64,000 nt of DNA from Blattamonas nauphoetae (Eukaryota; Preaxostyla; Oxymonadida), in the NCBI GenBank assembly GCA_033064195.1, contig JARBJD010000082.1:1-64000 (forward strand), read 5' to 3'. Positions within the stretch are counted from its first letter, which is position 1, and every line of letters begins with the position of its first letter. Below, piece by piece: positions 21,362-31,447 of this stretch. The position numbers were made by a program, and so were the translations under genes. The notes under the pieces are model-generated. The model saw only the letters and a list, made by a program, of their open reading frames with translations, searched no databases and was not told the origin of the DNA.

Positions 21362-21683
21362 TCATCCCAAAGTGTGTCCAGTTCCCTGAAATGTCACATT
21401 TGATCGCTTCAACTCTCCCCAAAACATGATCTCAACCGTAACATCCATGTGGTAGACGCTGAGAGCGAAGACAAGAGGAACAGGAATGTTGATGCAGTGG
21501 TGTGGCTGTTGGACACCGTCGATGAAGAAGTGGAGTGAGGGAAGGAGATTGGGAGAGTTGGGAGAGAGAAGAGTGGAGGAGTCGCTTGTTCGCGATCGGA
21601 GAGTGGGAATCGAAGCACTCCTCTTTGAAGTGTTGTCTGAGACAATCAACAGTTGACTCACGTTTTTCTCGGAGCACAATCAA
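21362..21683 (-). pseudogene. Chimeric fragment: SPRY C-terminus joined to part of another gene family
   Basis: On the minus strand the last 180 or so bases code for the end of a SPRY-type domain (LHFFIDGVQQPHH, then EIMFWGE and VTFQGTG), matching the gene at 25144-25870. The sequence before it (about 21540-21683) matches, in another frame, the middle of the gene at 27451-28206: ECFDS..PIANK..LHSSL.QLSQSPSLTP. The join lies near 21540. No start codon or full domain is present, so this looks like a recombination product without function. Confidence 0.55.
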
Positions 21684-22000
21684 AACTGTGGGTGTTGTGG
21701 AAACCAGGATGGTTGCAACACTGCTTCATCCACCGTGCGTGCCCAAGAATCATCGTTTCGTCAGTTTCCTCATTTGAATCGTAGTCCGACTGCATCGGAA
21801 CACCATCGAGATTGATCAAACCAAAGGTGATTCAATCTGGTTCACCAATCCTTCACCCAGACTTTTTGTGAGCATTACGGAAACTAACTTCACTCCTTCT
21901 CGCAAAAAATACCATGCTCGCCGACAAAACGTCACCTCTTCCCCCAATTGACAACACCGAAGCTGAACAAACAGTTTGACGACTTTCTCTCGACATCACT
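21684..22000. other. Degraded 5' flank of HEAT-like copy 1
   Basis: Contains GATCAAACCAAAGG, as in the flanks of copies 2 and 3 (about 28830 and 40025), but the first exon found in those copies is not recognisable here. A short open stretch from 21912 (MLADKTSPLPP) could be an unrelated first exon; I cannot join it in phase. Confidence 0.35.
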
Positions 22001-23991
22001 TTGAATTGTTTGAAGATCTGTCTTAAAGTGTTGCTACGACAGGTCTGTGGTGACAACCGAACACTGCGTCCATTGATGGTGAATAGCATCCTCGCTCTTG
22101 CGACTGGTTTGTCTCGCCTTGATTTCCTTCAATGTTGTTGATGATTTTGACAGAATCTGATTGGGCACTGTCAACAATTCTTGATGTGGAGTACATCAAA
22201 CCTCTTGAGGAATATTGTGAAAAGACCCAACCATACGATGTTCCAGTGTGATTCTTTTGTTGCCATCATTTCTCAGACTTCTCTCCCGAAATTGTTGTCT
22301 CTGATTGGTCTGTCAATGTTTAGTGTTCATTTTGACTCTTTTTCATGAATGCTTCAATCAGGGAAATCGTCAGAAGATGAATTGGCTCGCATTTGTGAAT
22401 CGTCGCTTCCGTCATTCCTTCTCGATTGGGTGATTTCAATTTCGGATGAAAACGTTCTCTCTGCAGTTTGTCTTCCTCCTCATTTCATTCATCTCGTTCC
22501 AGATCGGAGAGTGTCTGGTGACATTGACTTCAACACTTCGATCGTTTTCAGCATTCCTCGCTCACCACAAAACCCAATTCCTCGCACTTCTCGATCATTG
22601 TGGGAGTGAAAAGTCATCTTCTGCACACATTGCGATTCTGGCCCGTCTTTGTGTCTCAACACAACTCGACGTGTCGAAACTGGCTCTGAGAGTACTCACC
22701 ACTCGATGCAAGTCTGATTCAGAAACACGCCCCTTTCTCCAAAAACTCAAAGTGCCTTCTGTTTTGACTGGCAGTTCGTCGGAGCTTGTCCCGTTCGCCA
22801 AACGACTGTGTTCCACACTGGCCGAGCATGTTTCGGAGATGAAGTCACTCCTCACCGAATTGTCGCCTTCGGATGGAACCATCTCTGCTCTCTCTGCAGC
22901 TCTTCCCTCTGAATCACCACTTCTCACCAGAAACACTGTATTGGAATTGCTTTGTGAAGGACTCTCTCTCCTCCACTCACTGCTCTTTCACATGCTCACT
23001 TTTCCGATTGTCTGCCTTTATCTCTTCTCATTTTATCCAGACTGAGAGTGACCCAACCTTCTTTCCTCTTCTCAAATCAACCATCATCGTCATCCTCGAT
23101 CTTCTTGAGCAGCTGAAATGTGAGTCGGTGTGTCCGCCTACAGGCCAAACTGACGTGTGGATCGAAAAACTCGACGGCTGGTGGTTCCGTCTCTCCTACA
23201 GTCTGAGCACCTCTCACAAACCACTCCATCCGATTGTCGAATCCACCTTCTCAGATGTTCCACAGCTATGCTCACTTTTGGAGCGCACTTGCTGTCTTTC
23301 TTCGCTAACCCACAAGTCTCATCTTCGAATGATCGTCGACTTCTGTTCTGCTCTCCCTCTCATGCTTCCTCGCGTGGTGGAAGTGAACCTGGTTCAACGA
23401 GTGATCGACTCATCCCAATCGATGACAGTTCCAACGACAAACTGTCAATTGCATTCGAATCTGGTTTGGTTCATCAACAACCTGATTGGGACTCCGATAG
23501 TCATCACTGAAGACAAAGAAGAGTGGAAGAGAATCCGAAAGTTGCAGTTTGAACGAGCGTTGAAGCCTGCCAAGCAATATGTGCAGTTCATTCTTCAGCG
23601 AGAAGATGACATAAGCTGGATGTCAAGCGACAGCGGACTGTCAGCAGTTGTTACGAAGCTGTTATCGCAGACATTGGTGCTCGAGCGAGATGTGTTCGAA
23701 GATGGTGAGAATGTGGAGACAGAAAGCGAGAAATGGGAAGTGGGGTGGTTGGTGGAGAAGACAAACGATTTTAATGTGAGGGAGAGACTGAAGATGATCA
23801 GAGAAGACGATGCGAAAATGAAGCAGAATGAGAAACAGAGATGGAAGAAGAGAGTTGAGAGACGACGAGAAGCAGGGTATGAAGATGCACTGGAAGGATG
23901 GCTGATGCGAATGAAGAATTCAACACGACCAGAGATTGTGGAATATCTGAGACAGGTTCGAAAGGAATACGGGATGAACAACACACTGTGA
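22001..23991 (+). CDS. HEAT-like lineage-specific family, copy 1 (first exon not found)
   Basis: Exons matching copy 2: about 22001-22106, 22154-22245, 22277-22307, 22362-22465, 22503-23009 and 23041-23991, with introns of 47, 31, 54, 37 and 31 nt in the same places. The product is helical, with Leu-rich repeated segments (SSELVPFAKRLCSTLAEH, LHPIVESTFSDVPQLCSLLE). A charged C-terminal third holds RIRKLQFERALKPAKQY, FEDGE and GWLVEKTN. Such proteins resemble HEAT/armadillo folds, but no named family is recognised. Unlike copy 2, no exon 1 with a proper acceptor lies upstream, so the start is missing or replaced. All later exons are open. Probably a transcribed but 5'-altered member. Confidence 0.6.
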
Positions 23992-24007
23992 GAGGGGTGG
24001 AAGGAGA

Positions 24008-24988
24008 ATGGAGATTGAGCACGATATTTCACGTTTCACGTCACCATTTGTTCATTTTGACTCGTTCCGATCATCGAAGAAAGGACAACAGAGACGAGCA
24101 GGGGTGAAGATCCAAACGAGACGGGGAAGGATTCTGGACACAACATCGCCCACTCTCAGCGGATCGTCGAATGGACTGTCGCCGGCAGACTTGAATGCGC
24201 TGACGAGGGTGTTGGACGAGCATCTCAAGCCACTCGCGCCTTATCCGTCGATCGAGCACGACTTCAACGAGAAACACAAAGCGTTCCTTGAAGCCAATAT
24301 TCCTCGCTTCTGCCTCCCCAAAACTCATTCCGAGTGTTTCCCATCCAAACTGTACTCACACTCGTCCAACACTCCCCTCACGTCGTCTCCGCCTGTTTGT
24401 GATGGTGAAGTGTTCGAGCGACAGGATGTGTGTATTGTGTTGGGGTGTGATGGGCTGTTTGATGTGTTGTATGGGGAACAGATCGCTGAGCTGGCGTGTC
24501 CGTGGATGAGAGACGATGGGTCGTGGATGGAGGATCCAGTGTTTGACTCGGATTCGGATGATGAAGTGGGGAGTCGTGGAAGGAGGGGTGGTCGAGGAAA
24601 GGGGAAGGAAGTTGTGGTTGAGGAGTGGAATGAGGAGAACTTGGAGAAGAATGCGAAATCGATGAACATTCTTCCGGACGCTGTGGAGCACGCCGAGGAA
24701 GATGCTGACGAGGACGCTGAAGCCGAACCGTCCGTCGTCTCCTCACACTCTTCAGAATCTGACTCCATCTTCGAGCCATCTCCCTTCACACAACTCCCAT
24801 CATCGCATCCACCCATTTCTCCATCCAGCCAACACCCTCCGAAGACCCGCAGTCGACGAAGACAGAACGGATTGGGTCGTCACAAGAATAAGGGGAGACT
24901 GGCTGAGCTGGCGGCGTTGAGGTTGAAGTCGGCGTCGGATGCGATGGAGTCGCTTGACAATATTTCGATCATCGTTTTGTTTTTGTAG
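24008..24988 (+). pseudogene. C-terminal fragment of a PP2C-type protein phosphatase, fused to the 3' flank of HEAT-like copy 1
   Basis: The open frame starts in sequence that copies 1, 2 and 3 of the HEAT-like family share as their 3' flank (to about 24075); phosphatase-like sequence follows. Late PP2C motifs are clear: VCIVLGCDGLFDVL, near residue 145, holds the metal-binding DG, and the end SASDAMESLDNISIIVLFL holds the final DN motif. The early motifs (first metal Asp, DGHGG) are absent. A long acidic, Ser-rich insert separates the two. As it stands it cannot form a PP2C active site. It is a truncated copy, or upstream exons lie elsewhere; the junction with the family flank favours truncation. 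Confidence 0.6.
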
Positions 24989-25143
24989 CATATCACTACC
25001 GTCCGTCTTCTTTTCTTGTTTTTGTCATTTCAACTGTATCTGATTCACTTCGAGATGATGTCATCTTCATTCATCTTTTCATCTGAAGCGTTCTGGGAAC
25101 ACAAGACGCCTTTGAAGTGAAAAAAGAGAAGAATGAGAAGGAT

Positions 25144-25870
25144 TCATCCCAAAATGTGTCTAGTTCCTTGAAATGTCACATGTGATTGCTTCTCCTCTCC
25201 CCAAAACGTGATCTCAATCTGAACATCTTTGTAGCAGCCATCGATGGCGAAAACGAGAGGGACAGGAATATTGATGTAGTGATGTGGCTGTTGGACACCG
25301 TCGATGAAGAAATGGAGTGTCTTCTTCTCCAAATCAGCCTCCGCCGACCACTCCTGCCCTTTCTGAGGTTTCGTATTCTGAACCAGTTCCTTCCCAGCCG
25401 TGTAGAGAGATCCACCGCTGTTCATCATCGCTGCTTTGGGTGAAGTGTATGTACCCTTCGTCAGGAATTTTGGATACTCGGCAGCATCACACACACCAAT
25501 CACTGAATGAGGGAAGATGATGAACGAAGGATTGACAAACTGATCAAAGCTTCAAATTTAATCGACAATCGATGGATGCCTTTCGAGACAGGTTTAGAGA
25601 AACACCCAACCCAACCATTTGATTTGATTCGTGTGACGGTTGATCCATTCACGCTGAAGTGGTCTGGACTGAATGCGACGATGATGTTGGTCGAGACGAA
25701 GAACTGTTCCCTTCTAGTCGCTTCAGTCTTCATCTCTTCGATCGTCTGTTTCAGCTCTGCAATCACTCGTTCATTCTCTTCCAGTTTCTGTGTTCTGCTG
25801 GTTAAGTCACTCTGCAGCTGCTCGTTCTCTTTCTGAAGGAGGTCCTGTTTCTGCTGCAGACTGAAGAAAG
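25144..25870 (-). CDS. Coiled-coil SPRY-type protein, 5' truncated
   Basis: Exons 25870-25541 and 25502-25144, with a 38-nt intron that joins KFEALI to MIGVCDAAEY in phase. The N-terminal part is a Gln/Glu/Lys-rich coiled coil (QKQDLLQKENEQLQ, VIAELKQTIEEM). It is followed by a SPRY-like domain: FSVNGSTVTRIKSNGW, GIHRLSIKF, GSLYTAG, LHFFIDGVQQPHH and VPLVFAIDG. SPRY domains are protein-interaction modules, and this lineage carries many. No ATG opens the frame before the coiled coil. At about 25873 the sequence passes into one arm of the inverted repeat, so the 5' part seems to have been lost in that rearrangement. Confidence 0.6.
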
Positions 25871-25877
25871 CGGGAAC

Positions 25878-26112
25878 GACTATATCTCATCAAGCATTCC
25901 ATCTATATCTCATCAAGTTTTGATCAGACTTTTACTCTGTCCCTTAATAGTCTTTTCTCAGAGAAGGAAGAATCGATTTTCCATCTCTAACACATCATTC
26001 CTATCTTCATCTCACTGTAATTCTCTCTTTTGTCACTATTTTTTGTAGAATAAACTCACTTCTGTTGTTTCAAACAAACTACGTTGATCGAGCCATTGAT
26101 TGTTTCTTTCAA
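25878..26112 (+). repeat. Inverted repeat, left arm
   Basis: About 235 bases matching, in opposite orientation, 27390-27628. Shared landmarks: CTATATCTCATCAAGCATTC, AGTTTTGATCA, CCCTTAATAGTCTTTT, CTTCATCTCACTGTA, AATAAACTCACTTCTGT and GATCGAGCCATTGATTG. By eye the arms are about 85% identical. The 15-mer CTATATCTCATCAAG occurs twice within each arm. Confidence 0.75.
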
Positions 26113-26199
26113 CATCGAGATTCAGTATCAGTGGACTCCTATCAGCTCGATTTGGTTGATCGGATCAACCAGCTTCTCCTCCACTTCGTTCTATCTCGG

Positions 26200-27287
26200 T
26201 TAATCCTTCGTGTCGCGAACTCTCCTCTTCTTCGGCGAAGATGTTTGTGTCGGCGGGAGTGATGTTTGCGATGCGACGAGCGAGGTTGGCGGAAGACGAG
26301 TGATGAGTGTCCAAAGCGAGAAGCGAGAAACAAGGTCGAGGATGGAGGGAGGAAGTGGAGATCCTTCAGCTGGGGCAGCTGGTTGTTTGATTGGGGAAGG
26401 CTGAGGAAGGCGGATCTTGCCCTTGTTTCGCTTGATTCGCTCCTAAATCGTCGTCGACGAGGGCGATCTTCATTTCAAACATTTCTTTGCTTCGCTGCTT
26501 TAGAATCAGCAGTGACCGGACAACATTCATCCCAACACACGACGAGAACTGTGTCATAGCTGTCTTCGCGTCTGGTCGGTAGGAGTCGGCGATGAGCGAG
26601 ACGGAAGAACACGAGGGGACAGTGCGAGAGGTGCAGCCAAGGCCGACGATACAGTCGACGAGGATGGAGTGGGAGTGGTCTTTGATCCAATCGATGCTGC
26701 ATTCGCCTTCAGTCTCCACAATTCCTTCTGAAGATTTGTTTTCTTTCTGCGTCTGGCTGTTCAGGAGTGACAGGACGAACGATTGCGACGAGAGAAGAAG
26801 GAGCAGTGACGAACGGATGAAATTCGAGATGAGTTGAGTGAGTGTGGGCAGCATCGGTCGCTGTCCATCCTGCGAGTGGAGAGGGTTCACACTCGCCTTC
26901 CTGTTCAGCGTGGACATTCTTGTGGAGGGAGAGATCTTTCACTTCGCCAGTCTGAGCAAGTTGGAGACGGTACACCCACAGGACGTCGTAAAGGTGGCTA
27001 GCCCTCATTTTGAGGAGGAACACTGACAAATGTCCTGTCAAACATGGATTGGATTCGTGAAATGATGGAAGAACGTCACTTTCCGACGACGGCGAGGTGA
27101 TTGCGGTTTTTTGTCTTCGCTTTAGCTGTTGAAGCATGTCAGCCAGCGTTGCTGATAAGAAATGATGTAGTCTGTCGATGTTTTCAATCGAGAATACCTC
27201 CACCAAGTCGACCAGAAGAAACATCAAGAAAAATGGTACAACTCTGCCTGGTAGGCCAAAAAGCGGCAACAAACCATCCCAATACAT
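26200..27287 (-). CDS. Unidentified protein encoded between the inverted-repeat arms (model incomplete)
   Basis: The 3' half is well supported. An open frame from about 26917 contains TLTQLISNFIRSSLLLLLSS, then ECSIDWIKDHSHSILVDCIV and SSVSLIADSYRPDAK. A 58-nt intron (26458-26401) then joins it in phase to a Pro-rich end ILDLVSRFSLWTLITRLPP...PKKRRVRDTKD, stopping at 26200. Without that intron the frame meets a TGA. A second open stretch (27287-26900: FSIENIDRLHHFLSATLADMLQQLK, HLYDVLWVYRLQLAQTGEV) precedes it in another frame. It is probably an earlier exon, but I found no boundary that joins them. Helical character; no family recognised. Confidence 0.4.
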
Positions 27288-27389
27288 TTACATACAAACA
27301 TTGACTGATGTAGATGAACGTACATGGAAATAGTCGATAAACTGCGAGATAACGAAGATGAGTCCCCTGTTTCTGATTCTCTACTAGAG

Positions 27390-27628
27390 AAAAAAACAAT
27401 CAATGGCTCGATCAACGGAGTTTGTTTGAAACGACAGAAGTGAGTTTATTCTACATAAAATGGTGAAAAAAGAGAGAGCTACAGTGAGATGAAGATAAGA
27501 ATGACATGTTGAGTCTGAATTCGAGTGAATTCTGAAACTGAAAAAAGACTATTAAGGGAAAGAGAAAACCCTTGATCAAAACTTGATGAGATATAGATGG
27601 AATGCTTGATGAGATATAGTCGGCCCCG
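27390..27628 (-). repeat. Inverted repeat, right arm
   Basis: Partner of 25878-26112. On its left it meets the gene between the arms; on its right it includes the 3' part of the gene at 27451-28206 (DYISSSIPSISHQ). The arm is therefore derived from gene sequence rather than from a transposon end. Confidence 0.75.
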
Positions 27629-28206
27629 AAGAAAGCTGTTTGTGTTGATTCCAATGATTCAAGGTGCTCTTTCTGAATCACAATAAATTCTCCTTCATCA
27701 ACGATTTTCAAAGACGAGAGACACCTTTCCATATCTCTCCGGATGGATGGAGTGAGGGAGGGAGATTGGGAGAGTTGAGTGAGAGAAGAGTGAAGTGGTA
27801 GCTTGTTTGAAACTGGAGTCTGAGAATCGAAACATTCGTCCAGGATCCTCATGATTCTTTGAAGGAGGAACGAGAAGAGTTGATTAGTTTGTTCATTTTG
27901 TGGTTGCTGTTCACTCGGTTGATGTTGTTGTGATAGGATGCGGGTTGTGAGGAGAGTGGGAATGTGGAACCATTGGAAAGAGTTGACTTTGTTTCTTTGA
28001 TGGACAGACGAATCATTCAACCATTCCAACACTGATTCGACAGTCAATTGGTTCTGGGGAAGAGAGATACCAGAGAAAGGAGAGTTTGATCGACAAATAA
28101 TGGGAGAAAAGGAGGAAACAAACCGTCTCGTCTTTTTCGTTGGTTTCTGAGATATTCTGAAGACATCATGTTGTGAAGAAGATGGAACAGGGGGGAAAGA
28201 GTTCAT
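27451..28206 (-). CDS. Unidentified protein (251 aa as an open frame)
   Basis: The ATG at 28206 opens a continuous frame. The middle reads as a helical protein (LTVESVLEWLNDSS, LLQRIMRILDECFDS, LPLHSSLTQLSQSPSLTPSIRRDMERCLSSL, FIVIQKEHLESLEST). The last 50 codons or so lie in the inverted-repeat arm. They contain a possible in-frame 45-nt intron after SISHQ, so the C-terminus is uncertain. Part of this gene recurs in the chimeric fragment at 21.5 kb. No known family recognised. Confidence 0.5.
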   Translation of the reverse strand: MNSFPPVPSSSQHDVFRISQKPTKKTRRFVSSFSPIICRSNSPFSGISLPQNQLTVESVLEWLNDSSVHQRNKVNSFQWFHIPTLLTTRILSQQHQPSEQQPQNEQTNQLFSFLLQRIMRILDECFDSQTPVSNKLPLHSSLTQLSQSPSLTPSIRRDMERCLSSLKIVDEGEFIVIQKEHLESLESTQTAFFGADYISSSIPSISHQVLIKGFLFPLIVFFQFQNSLEFRLNMSFLSSSHCSSLFFHHFM

Positions 28207-28452
28207 GTGAAGAAAATAAGTACGATCAAACCAGGTGAGGTTCTACGAACATGTCAGAATGTCTTGATCGGGCCAAAACAAATTGATTCAAGGTTTCCAA
28301 AACAACTCTACACCCTTTTTTCATTTGAATTCTTCCAAATCACATTAGAACCCCATAATTCTCTCATCCACTCATTGAAAATAATCATGTTGCAGGGAGA
28401 TGAGAGAAGAAGAGTGAAACGAAGATCCACCCTCTGATCTTCACCACTTCAG

Positions 28453-28776
28453 TCATTGAGGAGGTTCGAGGAGCTTCTGATTGAGAGCGCATGTTTTGAG
28501 ACAATCACACATCGACGGAGGAGACCATTGTCCATCATTTTTTTTCAGATGGCAGTTGAGAGGATGCCGACCACAGCAGGAATGAAACTTCAGTGATTCT
28601 TTGAGGTGAAAACGATTCCATGAGTTAGATGAGATTGGAAGGTGTTCCATGGTGAACTTGAGTATGGTATCCAATTCCGACGGCGACCAGAGAGATTCTC
28701 CAGAAAAATGAGGATATACAGCATCAAAATGACCACACAACCGAAGAGACAGCAGATTTTGTAATTGATAAATCAA
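28453..28776 (-). other. Possible degenerate coding stretch
   Basis: An open minus-strand frame of 107 codons without an ATG at its head (first internal ATG MEHLPISS). Its 5' end and the sequence beyond resemble 39890-39990, upstream of HEAT-like copy 3. It belongs to the duplicated block rather than to a clear gene. Confidence 0.25.
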
Positions 28777-28923
28777 ATATCAAGATAAACAACTCATGAA
28801 AAGAAAGATGAACACTCAATTCTGATCAAACCAAAGGACAAGAAGTCTTGAACCCGTCTCATCCATCTGGTGTTAAATTGACATTCTAATCATCTTCACA
28901 ACTCATTAATGCGCAAGAATAAC

Positions 28924-31010
28924 ATGAATATCACAACTATTTCATCATACCCACAACTTGACGGTCCGAAAGTGAAAATAGAAGTTGGAGTCCCTTTCTC
29001 TCCGATGTCTCATTTATCTTTCGCCAGAACTGCATCGAAGTGTGTTTTGATCAGATTCGTGGGGACAACGAAACACTCCGCACCGCGATGTTGAATACTC
29101 TCCTCGCTCTTGCGACAGGTTTGTCTCGACGTGATTTCCTTCCATGTTGTTGATGATTTTGTCAGAATCTGATTGGGCCCTCTCGACAATTCTTGATGTG
29201 GAGTACATCAAACCTCTTGAGGAATATTGTTCAAAGACTCAACCATGTGATGTTCCAGTCAGATTCTTTTGTTGTCACCTTTTCTCAGGAATCTCTCCCG
29301 AAATTGTTATTTCTAATTGGTATTCACTCAACTTCCTGTTTTCATTATTGTGTTTTCGTGATTGATGTGATCAGGGAAGACCACAGAAGGTGAATTGGAT
29401 CGGATTTGTGGATCGTCGATTCCATCATACTTTCTCGAATGGGTGATCTTGACTAAGAGTTCCGATGTGAGGACTGCAGTTTGTCTTCCTTCTCATTTCC
29501 ATCATTTTATTGCAGATCGATGATTGTCTGTTTTTGTGGACTTCCTCTCTTCGATCGTATTCCACCTTCCTCGCCCACCACAAAACAGACCTTCTCACAT
29601 TTCTTGATCATTGTAAAACAAAGAAGTTCCTTTCTGCACCTTTGCCGATTCTAACTCAATGGTGTTTCTCCCCAAATCTCGAAATGTCGAAAAGGACTCT
29701 TTCCACACTCTTCGCAACTTGCCAGTTAGATGCATACAACCGCAACTTCCTCCGAACACACAAAGTGCCTTCTTGTTCGACTGAGAGTTCGTCGGAGCTT
29801 GTCCCATTCGCAGGACGGCTGTGTGGAAGACTGGCCGAGTATGTTTCAGAAATGAAGTCACTCTTCGCCGAATCGTCACCTTTGGATGGAACCATCTCTG
29901 CTCTCTCCGCCACTCTTCCCGAGGATTCACCACATTTCGCCAGAAACACTGTGTTGACCATTATTTTTGGAGGCTTCTTGCTCCTGGACTCACTCCTCAA
30001 TACGGCAGACAACGCTTTCACATATGTGTGTCATCGTCACTTCTCATCTTGTCCAGATTCTGATCAAGTGCGGCTTTGTTCCTCTTCTCAAATCAACCAT
30101 CATCACCTGCCTCGATCTGATTGATCAGCCAAAAACTGAATCGACTTGTCAACCTGAAAGCCGAACAGACTTGTTGATCAAAATACTCGACAGTTCGTGG
30201 AACTGTGCAGCTTCCAGCCTCTTTGACTTTCATAAATCACTCCATCCGATTGTCGAATCCACCTTCTCCGATGTTCCTCAGCTGTGCTCACGTTTGGTGC
30301 GAACGTGCCGTCTCGCTTCACCAACACACACCTCTCATCTTCGAATGATCATCAACGTCAGCGACACTCTCCCTCAGTTTGTTCCTCACATTCTGGAAGA
30401 GAATCTTATTGAACGAGTGATCAACACAACCAAGCCGATGGTAGTTCCGACAACACATGTCAAGTTCCATCATTATCTCATCTGGGCCATCCTCAACTTG
30501 ATTAGGAATCCGAAATACATCACTCAAAATAAAAAAGAACGGAAGAGAATCCGAAAGATGCAGTTTGAACGAGTGCTGAAACCAGCCAAGCAATATCTGC
30601 TGTTCATTCTTCAGCGAGATGAGTTCATTCCGAAACTGATTTCAAGCAACAGGAAACTGCCAACTCGAATCTCTTTTCTTGTAATGCAGACATTGCTGCT
30701 CGAGCGAGAACTGTTCGAAGATGGTGAGATTATGGAGACAGGAAGAGAGGAGTGGGAAGTGGGGTGGTTGGTGGAGAAGACAAACGAGGATGATTTGGGG
30801 GAGAGACTGAAGATGATCAGAGAAGACGATGTGAGAATGAAGAAGGATGAGAAGTCGAGATTGAAGAAGAGAGTGGAGAGACAACGAGAAGCAGGACATG
30901 AAGATGCGATGGAAGGATGGCTGACGAAAAAGGACAATCGAACACGATTCGAGATTGTGGAGTACATGGAATGTGTGGGAAAGGAGAACGGGACGAACAA
31001 AACAATGTGA
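28924..31010 (+). CDS. HEAT-like lineage-specific family, copy 2 (complete)
   Basis: Seven exons: 28924-28983, 29028-29118, 29166-29257, 29289-29319, 29375-29478, 29516-30025 and 30057-31010. Introns are 44, 47, 31, 55, 37 and 31 nt; every phase closes, giving 613 residues. An ATG at 28909 is an alternative start. The sequence is helical and Leu-rich, with segments such as CIEVCFDQIRGDNETLR, ESDWALSTILDVEYIKPL and LRMIINVSDTLPQFVP. The charged end holds RIRKMQFERVLKPAKQYL, EVGWLVEKTN and AGHEDAMEGWL. The pattern resembles HEAT/armadillo repeat proteins. It is the reference copy here; copies 1 and 3 have the same exon layout. No function can be assigned. Confidence 0.75.
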
Positions 31011-31447
31011 GAAGGATGGAAGGAGAGGAGAGATTGAACACTAAATTTCACGTCACAGTTTGATCATTTTGACTCCTTTCTGACTAAACCAGAGAGAAAG
31101 GGGGAACAGAACCGTTCCCGAAAACGTGATATCACTCGGAATATCATTCTCGCCCACATCGGAGTTCAGCGGACCAAAGATGGACAAGGTAGACCACACG
31201 AAGCCTCGCTCGCTCATGACCACACTCACACTCAACACACACAACACGACAAAGACGATGCATGATTTGAAACTCAATACTGTGTCTTCCACTTGATTTG
31301 CTGTTGATGGAGAACATTGATTCGTTCGGTGAGATGAGATGAAGCAATGAAGTGAAAATGAATGCCAATCCTAAGAGTGTGTATCTCGCGCTGAGGCAGG
31401 TTAGGGGATTGCATGTGAAGGAGTGTTTATGATACATCCACAACACG
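31011..31447. other. Stretch without a supported gene
   Basis: The first 80 bases are the shared 3' flank of the HEAT-like family. A minus-strand frame at 31053-31292 has no ATG at its head and ends inside that flank; I do not call it a gene. Confidence 0.5.

Noticed and set aside
26366-26400. In-frame TGA in the gene between the inverted-repeat arms
   Set aside because: A 58-nt GT-AG intron (26458-26401) moves the reading frame past it and joins to a sensible C-terminus.
31053-31292. Small minus-strand frame with a hydrophobic start
   Set aside because: No ATG at its head, and its end lies in the duplicated 3' flank of the HEAT-like family; likely chance.
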